Source of the DNA: JAUXEH01 sp965602945
Lineage (GTDB): Bacteria; Acidobacteriota; Aminicenantia; Aminicenantales; Aminicenantaceae
Assembly (NCBI GenBank): GCA_965602945.1
Contig: CBFDBC010000097.1
Coordinates: 1-12,840 of the forward strand
Length of the DNA stretch: 12,840 bases
Direction of reading: 5' to 3'
This document shows, one piece after another, positions 1 to 7,856 of the stretch. Position 1 is the stretch's first letter; every line of letters begins with the position of its first letter. Below the pieces are notes generated by a model, which was given only the letters and a program-made list of their open reading frames with translations, was not told where the DNA came from and made no database searches. The translations under genes and the position numbers were made by a program.

Positions 1-8
1 CTCCTTTT
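1..8 (-). promoter_or_regulatory. Ribosome binding site of a gene starting just outside the window
   Basis: Read on the minus strand the last bases of the window are AAAAGGAG, a near-perfect Shine-Dalgarno sequence. No start codon follows inside the window, so the next gene in the same direction as ricT should begin within about ten bases beyond position 1. The 120 bases between the ricT stop and this point hold no convincing gene. In many bacteria metG or another housekeeping gene follows ricT, but the identity cannot be seen here. Confidence 0.6.
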
Positions 9-120
9 CACTCTGAGCCTGCGCTCCTTCTCCGCACATTCGCCTTTTCATCCAGGAAGAAAGAAGGCTCTTTTGCGTGGAGGAGTGCGGGACAACCGGT
101 GGAGGGGAAGATCTGGATGG

Positions 121-798
121 CTACCCGTCGACCTTGTCCTCGTCGGTGTACATCCGTCCCTGGGTGGCATCTTCGAATCCCAGGCAGCACATCAACCGTC
201 CGCACAGCCCGGAGATCTTGGTGGGATTGATAGCGATCTGCTGCTTCTTTGCCTTCTGGATGGTGACCGGCTCAAAGGTCTTCATAAAACTGGAGCAGCA
301 AAGGACGCGGCCGCAAACTCCCAGGCCCCCGATCATCTTGGCCTCGTCGCGGACACCGATCTGCCGCATCTCGATGCGCATCTTGAATTCTTTGGCCAGG
401 TCTTTCACAAGCTGCCGAAAATCGATCCTTCCGTCCGCGGTGTAATAAAAAATGCCTTTCTTTTCGTTGAAAAAATAGCGGACCCGGACCAGTTTCATGG
501 GAAGCTTCCGCTCCTCGATCCGGCCCAGACAGAACTTGAAGGCCTGCTTCTCCTTCTGTTCCAGCCATTCGAATTTGCTGATGTCCTCCGGTGTGGCCTT
601 GCGAATGATCTTGGTGGAAGCTCTGTGGGTGTTCGAAGAGCCGCAGACATGACTGGAGACATTGACGACTTCGCCCAGGTCTCCTCCCAGATCTGATTCG
701 ATTATGCACCGGTCGCCGACCAGGAGGTCGTATTTTCCTTTTTCAGCCCGGAATACCTTGCCCAGGCGTTCCGAGTGTATACACAGTGTGTCAGACAT
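121..798 (-). CDS. ricT: RicT/YaaT family protein (PSP1 C-terminal domain)
   Basis: The 225-residue product matches the PSP1 family, whose Bacillus subtilis member RicT (YaaT) forms the iron-sulfur RicA-RicF-RicT complex that affects RNA processing and development. Seen directly: residues 115-160 contain the family core (FYYTADGRIDFRQLVKDLA and RQIGVRDEAKMIGG), followed by the two cysteine motifs CGRVLCC (162-168) and CGRLMCC (199-205), which supply cluster ligands in RicT. The start codon overlaps the holB stop by 8 bp, giving translational coupling; a weak GGGA lies upstream. The protein ends about 20 residues after the second cysteine motif, whereas B. subtilis RicT continues for roughly 60 more, so the C-terminal tail is missing. 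Neither other downstream reading frame resembles that tail, so a simple recent frameshift is not evident. The family call is firm; the cellular role in this organism is inferred. Confidence 0.92.
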   Translation of the reverse strand: MSDTLCIHSERLGKVFRAEKGKYDLLVGDRCIIESDLGGDLGEVVNVSSHVCGSSNTHRASTKIIRKATPEDISKFEWLEQKEKQAFKFCLGRIEERKLPMKLVRVRYFFNEKKGIFYYTADGRIDFRQLVKDLAKEFKMRIEMRQIGVRDEAKMIGGLGVCGRVLCCSSFMKTFEPVTIQKAKKQQIAINPTKISGLCGRLMCCLGFEDATQGRMYTDEDKVDG

Positions 799-1783
799 GA
801 TGATTTCCCATTATATTGCTGATCATGGAGCTCATGAACAGCTTGATGTTCACGTTTCGTTGCAGTGAATTGAGCTGGCCCTCTATCTGCTCCAGCATTG
901 CCAGGATCTGCTCGAGCCGGACCGAAGGGGCCTCTTCCCTGAGTAGCGGTTCAAAATCCGGATTAAGCAGAAGCTCGGAGTCGGCATTTTCCTTGATCAG
1001 GATCAGATCCCGGCTGAACGAGGCCAGCAGCTCCAGCGTGGAGCGTATCTCCTCCTCAGCGACTCCCCGGCGCAGGTTCGAATACTCCTTAAAAAACGGG
1101 ATCGATGGTTCCCGGTGGAGGAAGGAGAGAAACAACTGCCAGGTCTCTTCCCTCTCGACCCGGACCTCCTCCCAATCCATGTTCATGGCCTGCTTCAGGT
1201 TGCCCCGCACCAGGAGTGAGAGGATTTTGGCCTTCTCCTCGGAAAAATCATGTTCGATCAGGCATCGCGCGATATCATCCCTGGATACCGGCGAAAAACT
1301 CAACACCTGGCAGCGTGATTTTATGGTCGGGAGGATGACGAACGGATTGGGGGTGATGAGGATGATGTGAGAGAAGGAAGGGGGCTCCTCCAGGATCTTG
1401 AGGAGGGAATTGGAGGCCTCAGGGCTCATCTTCTCCGCCGGGTTCACGATAAAGACCCGCTTCCGGCCCACCATAGGCTTGAAATAGGCCGCCTCCTTCA
1501 ATATCCGTATCTGATCGATCTTCAGCACCTCTTTTTCTGGGGAGATCCGCATGACATCCGGAAAGATTCCTTTGTTGACGGCCGCGCAGGCCGCGCAGGA
1601 TTCACAAGCATCATCCGTTAGATTCAGGCAGTTGAGGGCTTTGGCCACCACCAGGGCCGTCTCGATCTTGCCCACGCCCTGGGGACCGGAGAACAGCAGC
1701 GAGTTGGGAACCCGTTCCCTCTGCAGCGCCTTGGTCAGGATCTTCTTTATGCGTGCGTTGCCGGTTATGTCACTGAAGCTCAT
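791..1783 (-). CDS. holB: DNA polymerase III delta' subunit of the clamp loader
   Basis: The 330-residue protein is the delta' subunit, a cytoplasmic AAA+ component of the clamp loader that places the sliding clamp on DNA. Visible features are the P-loop-like GPQGVGK (33-39) followed by Ile instead of Ser/Thr, four cysteines of the zinc module (C52, C60, C63, C66), the family motif LLKILEEPPS (127-136) and the SRC motif (156-158), whose arginine acts on ATP bound by the neighbouring subunit. The poor Walker A fits the family, because delta' does not need to hydrolyse ATP. The C-terminal half is helical, as in the clamp-loader collar. The length is normal. The gene probably has its own promoter in the spacer upstream and is coupled to ricT through an 8-bp overlap. 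The thymidylate kinase gene that often precedes holB is absent here. Confidence 0.93.
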   Translation of the reverse strand: MSFSDITGNARIKKILTKALQRERVPNSLLFSGPQGVGKIETALVVAKALNCLNLTDDACESCAACAAVNKGIFPDVMRISPEKEVLKIDQIRILKEAAYFKPMVGRKRVFIVNPAEKMSPEASNSLLKILEEPPSFSHIILITPNPFVILPTIKSRCQVLSFSPVSRDDIARCLIEHDFSEEKAKILSLLVRGNLKQAMNMDWEEVRVEREETWQLFLSFLHREPSIPFFKEYSNLRRGVAEEEIRSTLELLASFSRDLILIKENADSELLLNPDFEPLLREEAPSVRLEQILAMLEQIEGQLNSLQRNVNIKLFMSSMISNIMGNHHV

Positions 1784-1803
1784 GTATCCATCCGATTCAT
1801 CCC

Positions 1804-1838
1804 ATTATATACCAAACCGATAGATTTAAAGAAGGGGT
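1804..1838 (-). promoter_or_regulatory. Probable promoter for holB-ricT
   Basis: On the minus strand a perfect TATAAT (1809 down to 1804) sits about 20 bases before the holB start codon, with TG-containing sequence just before it (TGGTATATAAT). No good -35 box is present; the best is TCTTTA at a 17-base spacing. The site lies between holB and the inverted repeat, so holB-ricT can be transcribed independently of the uvrA unit. Judged by eye only. Confidence 0.45.
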
Positions 1839-1917
1839 CAGGCTTTGATAACTTTGATATTTAGTCCCGGCCCAGACCTGTTCCTTGACTTTATCAACGT
1901 TATCAAAGCCTGACCCC
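1834..1917. repeat. REP-like inverted repeat (26-bp arms, 32-base loop)
   Basis: The left arm (1834-1859) and right arm (1892-1917) are reverse complements over 26 bp with one mismatch; the outer 19 bp, beginning GGGGTCAGGCTTTGATAAC, are perfect. The motif ATAGAT occurs on both sides (1820-1825 and 1920-1925), possibly a target duplication, although it does not abut the arms evenly. The outer GGGGTCAGG end resembles palindromes that spread through some genomes with REP-associated or IS200/IS605-type transposases; that link is an inference. On the minus strand the hairpin starts 7 bases after the stop codon of the large exported protein and is followed by TTCTTT, so it could also slow or end transcription before holB. 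Confidence 0.8.
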
Positions 1918-1924
1918 CAATAGA

Positions 1925-4900
1925 TCAGTTCATGATCGGGTCATCGATTACCTTGAGGTCCTTTGTGGCGATCTCCTTGTCATCAACCATCAGTGTCACT
2001 TTGTATGTCCCAGGCTCCACGAGGGACGCGCCTCCCCGCCTCCGCTGCTGTCCTTCCTGCTGACGGACGGTCTTGCGCAGGTTCCAGGACACCTTCTTCA
2101 GGCCCGGATCGCCGGATCCCCGAATCTCCCGAAGCGTCTCGCCGGCCTGGTCCTTGACCACGACGGTAACCTTTTTGGCCTCGGTCCCGATGTAGTAGTA
2201 GATATCGGATCCCACGGGAGGATTGTTCGCCTTGGCGAATTCACCGTAGCTCTGGCCCCGCCTTTCCAGCATATTCCACTTGACGGTGCGCTGGGGCTCG
2301 AACAGGTAGGCGGCCTCTTTGAACACCTCCGGCTTCATCTCCTTGAAAGGATAGATGTCGACGATGTAGAAGCCCCGCCCATAGGTGGCGATGGCCAGGT
2401 CGCGCTCGCGTTTCTGGATGTCCATATCCATCATGATCACATCCGGGGCCTCATCCGATATGTTGGTCCATTGGCCGCCTCTGTCGAACGTCGCGAAAAG
2501 GCCGTAGTCGGTCGCCAGGTAGAGCACATCGGGATTGTCGGGGTCTTCCTCGATGTCCCTGACCGGATTCATCAGACCGCCGCTCAAGTCAGTCCAGGTC
2601 TTGCCGAAGTCGGTGGTCACGAAGACATAGGAATTGTCCTCATCGTGGGTGCGGTATCCCGACCAGGTCACGTAGCAGGTCTCCAGATCATGGGCCGAGG
2701 GTTCCACCCGCGTGACCCAACGGTCGAAGGGGATGAGGTCGCCCTGGATGTTCTTCTTGGGCTTACCGTTCGGATCGTAAAAGTTGAAGGTGATGTTGGT
2801 CCAGGAGTCCCCTCCGTTACGGCTCAGCTGGAGGTTGCCGTCATCGGTCCCGGCCCAGAAGACACCCGGTTTTACGGGAGATTCGGCAAACGTGTAGACC
2901 GTGGCATACTGCAGGTTGGTGAGCTTCGACTCTTCGATCCGCGCCTGGTTGTTGCGCGAGAGATCGGGGCTGATGGTCTCCCAGGTCCCGGGCTCCCCGC
3001 GGCTCTTGGACATGTGCACGTGCTGTGAGCAGACGAAGACGATGCCGGGGTTGTGAGGTGAGAGGTGGATGGGCGAGTCCCACTGGTAGCGCTGGGGGGC
3101 CTTGCCCGCTTCGTTCTCCTCACTGGTGTTGCGCACCGAGAGGCTGACCATCTCGCCGGTCTTGAGGTTCATGCGGTTCGAGCGGCCGAACTGGCTCTCG
3201 AAATAGATCCACTCGGGGTTCCACCAGTCCCGCAGCACGTAGTAGCCGTCTCCCGAGGGGAGGTAGGTCCAGTCGGCCGGGAACACGCCGTACTGGTTGC
3301 GGTTCCGGGAAGGCCCGATCCAGCACCCGTTATCCTGGGTGCCGCCCATGACGTTGTAGGGCATCTCGTTGTCGACAGAGATGTCGTAGAACTGCTGGGC
3401 GCTGATGGTCTCTTTCTGGGACCAGTTCTTGCCGCCGTTCCAGGTCTGGGACACGCCGCCGTCGTTACCGCACAGGATGTGGTTGGAATCGAGGGGATCG
3501 ATCCAGATGCCGCGCACGTCCACGTGGCATTTCCCGTTCCCGAACCAGGGGGCGTTCTTGAAGGTCTTGCCGCCGTCCCGGGAGACCTTCTGTATGGTCT
3601 CCACGGCATAGAGTACGTTCTCGTCGTTGGGGTCCACCTCGATCCGCCCGGCATAGCCTGCCTCGATGTCGTTGATCTGGGCGCTGCCCCCGGACTGTTT
3701 GTACTCGGTCATACGGGTCCATGTCTCGCCCAGGTCATCGGAGCGATAGACGACCCCGGACTTCTTGATCGGCTGCTGGATCTGGAAAACTCCCGCATGG
3801 ATGATCTCCAGGATATGGCGGTTCATGGCCTGCATGCGTGATTTCTGGCTCTTGGCCTCCTTGCTGTCCTCCTCGATCTCTCCCTGGGCCGCGTCGTGGT
3901 AGGCCTGGATGATCTTCTGGACCTCGTCGAGGCTCTCCAGGATCTCCTTCTCGTCCTTGTACACCTGCCGGGCCTTCTTGTTGAGTGCCGCGAGATTGAC
4001 TCCCAGCTTGGACATGAGTTCCGGGTCCTTGATCATTTCATTGAGTTTTTCCACCAGGTCCTCGGCCTCTTCGAATTCGATAGGCTCGAAATCCACCAGC
4101 TTGGCGATGTCTTTGTTGATCTTGAGAGTTTTCAGCTTTTTCAGGCCCCAGCCGTCCTGGAACAGACGCCTCGCATTAAAATTCGCGGAGCCGTCCCGGT
4201 CCCTCAAACCCAGGTTGACCTCCTCGTCATAGCGGATGTAGACGATATCCGGATTCTTGGGGTATATGGTGACGCCATTCCAACCGCTCTTGATGCCCTG
4301 CGGCAGGCCGTCGGTGAGCTGCTTCCAGGTCTGGCCGCCGTCGGTGGTCTTGTAGTAGTTGTTCCCGGGCTGGCGGTCGATGAAGGTCCAGCTCCGGCGG
4401 TAGGTCTTGTAACCGCCCACGATCACGACGTCCGAGTTCCGGGGATCGATGACAAAATCTCCCACGCCCCGGTCCTTGAGGTCCAGTACCAGGTCCCAGG
4501 TCTCTCCGCCGTCGGTGGTCTTGTACAGGCCGCGCTGACAGTCCATCAAATTGCTGTAGAGCTTGCCCTCGGCCGCCACGTACACGATGTCGGGGTTCTT
4601 GGGATCGATGGCGATCTTGGGGATGTAGTGGCTCTCCTCCAGCCCGATTAGGGTCCAGGTCTTGCCGGCATCCGTCGATTTCCACATCCCGTTCCCATGG
4701 GCGCTGGACCGTGCGTGCATGGCCTCTCCTGTCCCCATATATACGATGTTGTGATCGGAAGCTGCGACCTCGACATTGCCGATGCTCATGTTGCCGTACT
4801 GGTCAAAAATGGGCTTGAAGCTGATGCCGCCGTCATCCGTCTTCCAGAGTCCGCCGCTGGCCGTGGCCACGTAATAGATCCGGCTCTGGCCGCTGGGAAC

Positions 4901-5077
4901 GGCAAAGTCCGTTATCCGTCCCGAAAACGTCCAGGGGCCGATGTGGCGCCAGGCAAAGACGTCCAGGTCTTTGGTCGTGATCCCGCTCGGGGCCTCCTCC
5001 TGGGCGATCGACGCCCCCGATAATCCCCAGCAGAGCAGAACCGTAAGGATTAGAATCCTAAGGAAGTTGGTTTTCAT
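1925..5077 (-). CDS. Large secreted BNR-repeat / sortilin-like (VPS10-type) beta-propeller protein
   Basis: The 1050-residue protein starts with a signal peptide (hydrophobic 5-20, likely cut after SIA at residue 25) and so acts outside the cytoplasm. It carries about ten Asp-box (BNR) motifs of the S/T-x-D-x-G-x-T-W type, for example residues 133-141, 186-194, 243-251, 445-453, 751-759 and 820-828, which mark beta-propeller blades. The C-terminal part (about 965-1045) looks like a FlgD-type immunoglobulin fold (VTVVVKDQAGETLREI, then EPGTYKVTL). Residues about 300-430 form a charged helical insertion between blades. Such proteins are usually annotated as glycosyl hydrolase BNR repeat or sortilin N-terminal proteins; no catalytic residues can be assigned, so enzyme activity is unproven. 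The start follows AGGAG at 5-base spacing and overlaps the uvrA stop as ATGA, so it is probably co-translated with uvrA although the two functions seem unrelated. Confidence 0.85.
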   Translation of the reverse strand: MKTNFLRILILTVLLCWGLSGASIAQEEAPSGITTKDLDVFAWRHIGPWTFSGRITDFAVPSGQSRIYYVATASGGLWKTDDGGISFKPIFDQYGNMSIGNVEVAASDHNIVYMGTGEAMHARSSAHGNGMWKSTDAGKTWTLIGLEESHYIPKIAIDPKNPDIVYVAAEGKLYSNLMDCQRGLYKTTDGGETWDLVLDLKDRGVGDFVIDPRNSDVVIVGGYKTYRRSWTFIDRQPGNNYYKTTDGGQTWKQLTDGLPQGIKSGWNGVTIYPKNPDIVYIRYDEEVNLGLRDRDGSANFNARRLFQDGWGLKKLKTLKINKDIAKLVDFEPIEFEEAEDLVEKLNEMIKDPELMSKLGVNLAALNKKARQVYKDEKEILESLDEVQKIIQAYHDAAQGEIEEDSKEAKSQKSRMQAMNRHILEIIHAGVFQIQQPIKKSGVVYRSDDLGETWTRMTEYKQSGGSAQINDIEAGYAGRIEVDPNDENVLYAVETIQKVSRDGGKTFKNAPWFGNGKCHVDVRGIWIDPLDSNHILCGNDGGVSQTWNGGKNWSQKETISAQQFYDISVDNEMPYNVMGGTQDNGCWIGPSRNRNQYGVFPADWTYLPSGDGYYVLRDWWNPEWIYFESQFGRSNRMNLKTGEMVSLSVRNTSEENEAGKAPQRYQWDSPIHLSPHNPGIVFVCSQHVHMSKSRGEPGTWETISPDLSRNNQARIEESKLTNLQYATVYTFAESPVKPGVFWAGTDDGNLQLSRNGGDSWTNITFNFYDPNGKPKKNIQGDLIPFDRWVTRVEPSAHDLETCYVTWSGYRTHDEDNSYVFVTTDFGKTWTDLSGGLMNPVRDIEEDPDNPDVLYLATDYGLFATFDRGGQWTNISDEAPDVIMMDMDIQKRERDLAIATYGRGFYIVDIYPFKEMKPEVFKEAAYLFEPQRTVKWNMLERRGQSYGEFAKANNPPVGSDIYYYIGTEAKKVTVVVKDQAGETLREIRGSGDPGLKKVSWNLRKTVRQQEGQQRRRGGASLVEPGTYKVTLMVDDKEIATKDLKVIDDPIMN

Positions 5078-7626
5078 GGTTTCTCCTTTTGCTTAGTGTC
5101 TGTCAGTGATGTATGTTCATGCCCCGCCTCAGCGAAGGCTTCGAGCAAAAACCGTCCCGTGTGGGAGGCGTTCTCTTGACAAACCTCCTCAGGCGTCCCG
5201 GAAGCGACCACCCAGCCGCCCCGCTCTCCGCCCTCCGGGCCCAAGTCGATAATATAATCGGAATATTTAATAACTTCAAGGTTATGTTCTATTATGACCA
5301 CGGTGTTTCCCAGTTCCACCAATTCAGACAGCACATCCAGCAGCTTCCGCACATCGTCGAAATGGAGCCCCGTGGTCGGCTCGTCCAGAAGGTAGAGCGT
5401 CCTTCCCGTGTCGGTCCGGCTCAGTTCCTTGGTGAGTTTGATGCGCTGGGCCTCCCCGCCCGAAAGCGTGGGCGCGGGCTGCCCCAGCCTGAGATAACCG
5501 AGCCCCACCTGTTTGAGCAGGCCCAGCTTTTTGCGCAGGGTGGGATGGGCCTTGAGAGCGTCATAAGCCTCGTCCACGGTCATGGCCAGGTATTCCGCTA
5601 TGTTCTTCCCTTTGAACCGCACCGCCAGAGTCTCCTTGTTGTAACGGGCGCCCCGGCAGCGATCGCAGGTGACGAACACATCCGGCAGGAAGTGCATCTC
5701 TATCTTGCGGGCTCCCGCGCCCTGGCACTCCTCGCATCGTCCCCCCTCAATGTTGAAGCTGAAGCGGCTGGCGGTGTATCCCCGGATCCGTGACTCCTGA
5801 GACCGCGCGAAAAGCTGTCGCAGCGGGGTGAAGAGCCCCGTGAAGGTAGCCGGGTTGGAACGGGGAGTGCGTCCGATCGGTTTCTGATTCACGGAGATGA
5901 CCTTGTCGAGTCTGTCCACACCCAGGATCCTGCGGTGGTCCCCCGCGCGGTGTTCGGCCTTGTGCAGGCGCCCGGCCAGGCTTCTGTACAGTATGTCGTA
6001 GATCAGCGTGCTCTTGCCCGAACCCGAGACGCCGGTCACGACGGTCATGGCCGAGAGCGGGAAACGGACATCGATGTCCTTCAGGTTGTGCTCCTTGGCC
6101 CCCTCGACCGTCAACCAATCCGCAGGTGTTCGCCTCCTGGGAGGTATGGGGATGGCCTTGATCCCGCTCAGGTACTGGGCTGTCAGGGATTCCTTCGAGT
6201 CCAGGATCCGGGGCAGGTCTCCCTCCGCCACCTTTTCCCCGCCCTTTTCCCCGGCTCCAGGACCCAGGTCCAGGATATAGTCCGCCGCCCGGATGGTCTG
6301 CTCGTCATGCTCCACCACCACCACGGAATTTCCCTGGTCACGGATCCCCCTCAACAGCGAGATCAAACGGCCGTTGTCCCGCTGATGGAGCCCGATGGTG
6401 GGTTCGTCCAGCACATAGAGAACACCTCTCAGATTGACCCCCACCTGGGCCGCCAGCCGGATGCGGCGTGCTTCTCCGCCCGAAAGGGATGCCGTTGTGC
6501 GCGACAGCTGCAGATATCCCATGCCCAGCTCCCGGATCACTTCGAGGCGGGACAGGATCTCTTTCCGGATGCGCGAAACCACAGGCTGAAACATCTTCAC
6601 AAAAGAAAAGGTGTCGAACGTTTCGATCAGCCGGTTGACCGGGAGGGAGCTCAACTCGTGGATATTCAGCCCCCCCACCTTGACAGCCAGGGACTCCCGG
6701 CGCAGCCGGCTCCCCCCGCATGCCGGACAGCTCTCATCCGTGACCTCATAGTCGCCGCGATGGTTGAGGCGGGTCCGGAAGCCCAGGCCGTGACAGGCCG
6801 GGCATGCACCGTAGGGGCTGTTGAAGGAGAACGCCCGGGGTTCCAGTTCGGGCAGGCTGATCTCGCAGAAGGGGCACAGCAGGTTCAGAGAGTAATACAA
6901 CTCCTCCCCTGAAGCCCTCAGGACCAGCAGGTCGCCATCGGCCATTTCCAGGGCCGTTTCGACCGCCTCCTGCAACCGCCCGGGGCTCTCCTGAGCCACC
7001 TGGACCTCGTCCACCAGGATCTCGATGTTGTGGTTCCGGTTCCGTTCCAGGACGATCTCTTCATCCAGGTTCCTCAACCCACCGTCGACACGTGTGCGCA
7101 GGAAACCCTTCTTCCGATACCTCTCGAAGAGACGCAGGTATTCGCCCTTGCGGCCCTTCACTACAGGGGCCAGTACCTTGACCTTCTCGCCCCCGGCTGC
7201 AGCCGTTATCCGCCGGATGATCTCTCCAGGGGTCTGAGAGCTAACCATCCGGTCACAGCTGGGGCAGTGCGGCGTTCCCGCGCGGGAGAACAGGAGGCGG
7301 AGGAAATCGTAAGTCTCCGTGACGGTGCCCACGGTGGAGCGGGGATTGAAGGAGATGGTCTTCTGGTCGATGGAGATGGAGGGGGAGATGCCTTCTATGG
7401 ACTCAACATCCGGCTTCTCCAGCTGCTCGATGTACTGGCGGGCATACGCGGAGAGGCACTCGATATACCGCCGCTGGCCCTCTGCGAACAGGGTGTCGAA
7501 GGCAAGGGAGGACTTGCCCGAGCCGCTGGGGCCGGTGATGACGATCAGGCGGTTGCGCGGCAGGCTGACATCGATCCGCTTCAGGTTGTGCTGCGCCGCT
7601 TTTTTGACCCTGATCTCGTCCAACAT
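5074..7626 (-). CDS. uvrA: Excinuclease ABC subunit A, short form lacking the insertion domain
   Basis: UvrA is the damage-sensing ATPase dimer of nucleotide excision repair, which delivers UvrB to lesions. Both ABC modules are complete: Walker A at 32-39 and 532-539, signature LSGGEARR (381-388) and LSGGEAQR (721-728), Walker B with LDEPT at 406-410 and 747-751. The UvrB-binding domain is present (about 115-245, with C121 and C124), as is the C-terminal zinc finger (C631, C634, C654, C657). Length is 850 residues against about 940 usually. The shortfall lies between CPAC (275-278) and CPAC (300-303): only 21 residues separate them, where E. coli UvrA has about 120, so the DNA-contacting insertion domain is gone. 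The reading frame is intact around the gap. The ATG is only 3 bases from AGGAG; a TTG codon follows directly and would sit at a better spacing, but family alignment allows either. Confidence 0.96.
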   Translation of the reverse strand: MLDEIRVKKAAQHNLKRIDVSLPRNRLIVITGPSGSGKSSLAFDTLFAEGQRRYIECLSAYARQYIEQLEKPDVESIEGISPSISIDQKTISFNPRSTVGTVTETYDFLRLLFSRAGTPHCPSCDRMVSSQTPGEIIRRITAAAGGEKVKVLAPVVKGRKGEYLRLFERYRKKGFLRTRVDGGLRNLDEEIVLERNRNHNIEILVDEVQVAQESPGRLQEAVETALEMADGDLLVLRASGEELYYSLNLLCPFCEISLPELEPRAFSFNSPYGACPACHGLGFRTRLNHRGDYEVTDESCPACGGSRLRRESLAVKVGGLNIHELSSLPVNRLIETFDTFSFVKMFQPVVSRIRKEILSRLEVIRELGMGYLQLSRTTASLSGGEARRIRLAAQVGVNLRGVLYVLDEPTIGLHQRDNGRLISLLRGIRDQGNSVVVVEHDEQTIRAADYILDLGPGAGEKGGEKVAEGDLPRILDSKESLTAQYLSGIKAIPIPPRRRTPADWLTVEGAKEHNLKDIDVRFPLSAMTVVTGVSGSGKSTLIYDILYRSLAGRLHKAEHRAGDHRRILGVDRLDKVISVNQKPIGRTPRSNPATFTGLFTPLRQLFARSQESRIRGYTASRFSFNIEGGRCEECQGAGARKIEMHFLPDVFVTCDRCRGARYNKETLAVRFKGKNIAEYLAMTVDEAYDALKAHPTLRKKLGLLKQVGLGYLRLGQPAPTLSGGEAQRIKLTKELSRTDTGRTLYLLDEPTTGLHFDDVRKLLDVLSELVELGNTVVIIEHNLEVIKYSDYIIDLGPEGGERGGWVVASGTPEEVCQENASHTGRFLLEAFAEAGHEHTSLTDTKQKEKP

Positions 7627-7664
7627 AGTCTCCTATTCTAGCACATCCGCTCGCTCCCGCAACA
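7627..7664 (-). promoter_or_regulatory. Candidate promoter for uvrA
   Basis: On the minus strand TTGCGG, a 16-base spacer ending in TGC, and TAGAAT (7640 down to 7635) form an extended -10 promoter candidate. The -10 box ends only 8 bases before the uvrA start codon, so a transcript from here would start within 2 or 3 bases of the ATG, and the AGGAG would lie mostly upstream of the RNA start. Either uvrA is translated from a nearly leaderless message or its main promoter is further upstream. Confidence 0.35.
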
Positions 7665-7764
7665 TTTCGAAGCGGAAGCTGTAAGCATTTTCGAAACCGT
7701 GATTCTATTTGATCAGGAGGGTAGGCTGATGAGGAGGCCATCCGGAGGCGAGCGGGCCGACGTT

Positions 7765-7781
7765 TCAGTTTACCCAACTGA
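7765..7781. promoter_or_regulatory. 17-bp operator-like dyad
   Basis: TCAGTTTACCCAACTGA is a perfect 6-bp inverted repeat (TCAGTT and AACTGA) around 5 bases, the form of a dimeric repressor site. It lies midway between the two divergent genes. The matching place in the other half of the long inverted repeat (7713-7729) keeps TCAG and CTGA at its ends. It does not match the LexA boxes I know (GAAC-N4-GTTC or CTGT-N8-ACAG types), so the regulator is unknown. It may instead be a by-product of the larger hairpin. Confidence 0.35.
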
Positions 7782-7827
7782 GTCATTACTGTCACGGTTT
7801 TGGAAATGCTCCTGTATCAGCTTCTGC

Positions 7828-7856
7828 TTGAAATCCCCAGAGCAGACCCCTATCAT
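7828..7856 (+). promoter_or_regulatory. Probable sigma70-type promoter of the helicase gene
   Basis: TTGAAA (7828-7833), a 17-base spacer and TATCAT (7851-7856) give a good housekeeping promoter. Transcription would start near 7863, leaving a leader of about 25 bases that includes GAGG (7877-7880), 7 bases before the ATG at 7888. The promoter lies within the right outer arm of the long inverted repeat. Confidence 0.6.

Noticed and set aside
8..205. A 65-residue minus-strand frame at the end of ricT
   Set aside because: It starts inside ricT without a ribosome binding site, and neither resembles the missing RicT tail nor any family I know.
1669..1687. Degenerate Walker A in holB as a sign of a broken gene
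   Set aside because: The delta' subunit commonly has a non-functional ATP site; the rest of the protein is intact.
3065..4651. Long plus-strand open frames (about 250 residues each) opposite the BNR protein gene
   Set aside because: They are antisense to a clearly coding gene with repeated motifs, have valine- and leucine-heavy composition typical of mirror frames in GC-rich DNA, and show no recognisable domain.
5935..6912. A 325-residue open frame antisense to uvrA
   Set aside because: It lies wholly within highly conserved uvrA coding sequence and resembles no protein family I know.
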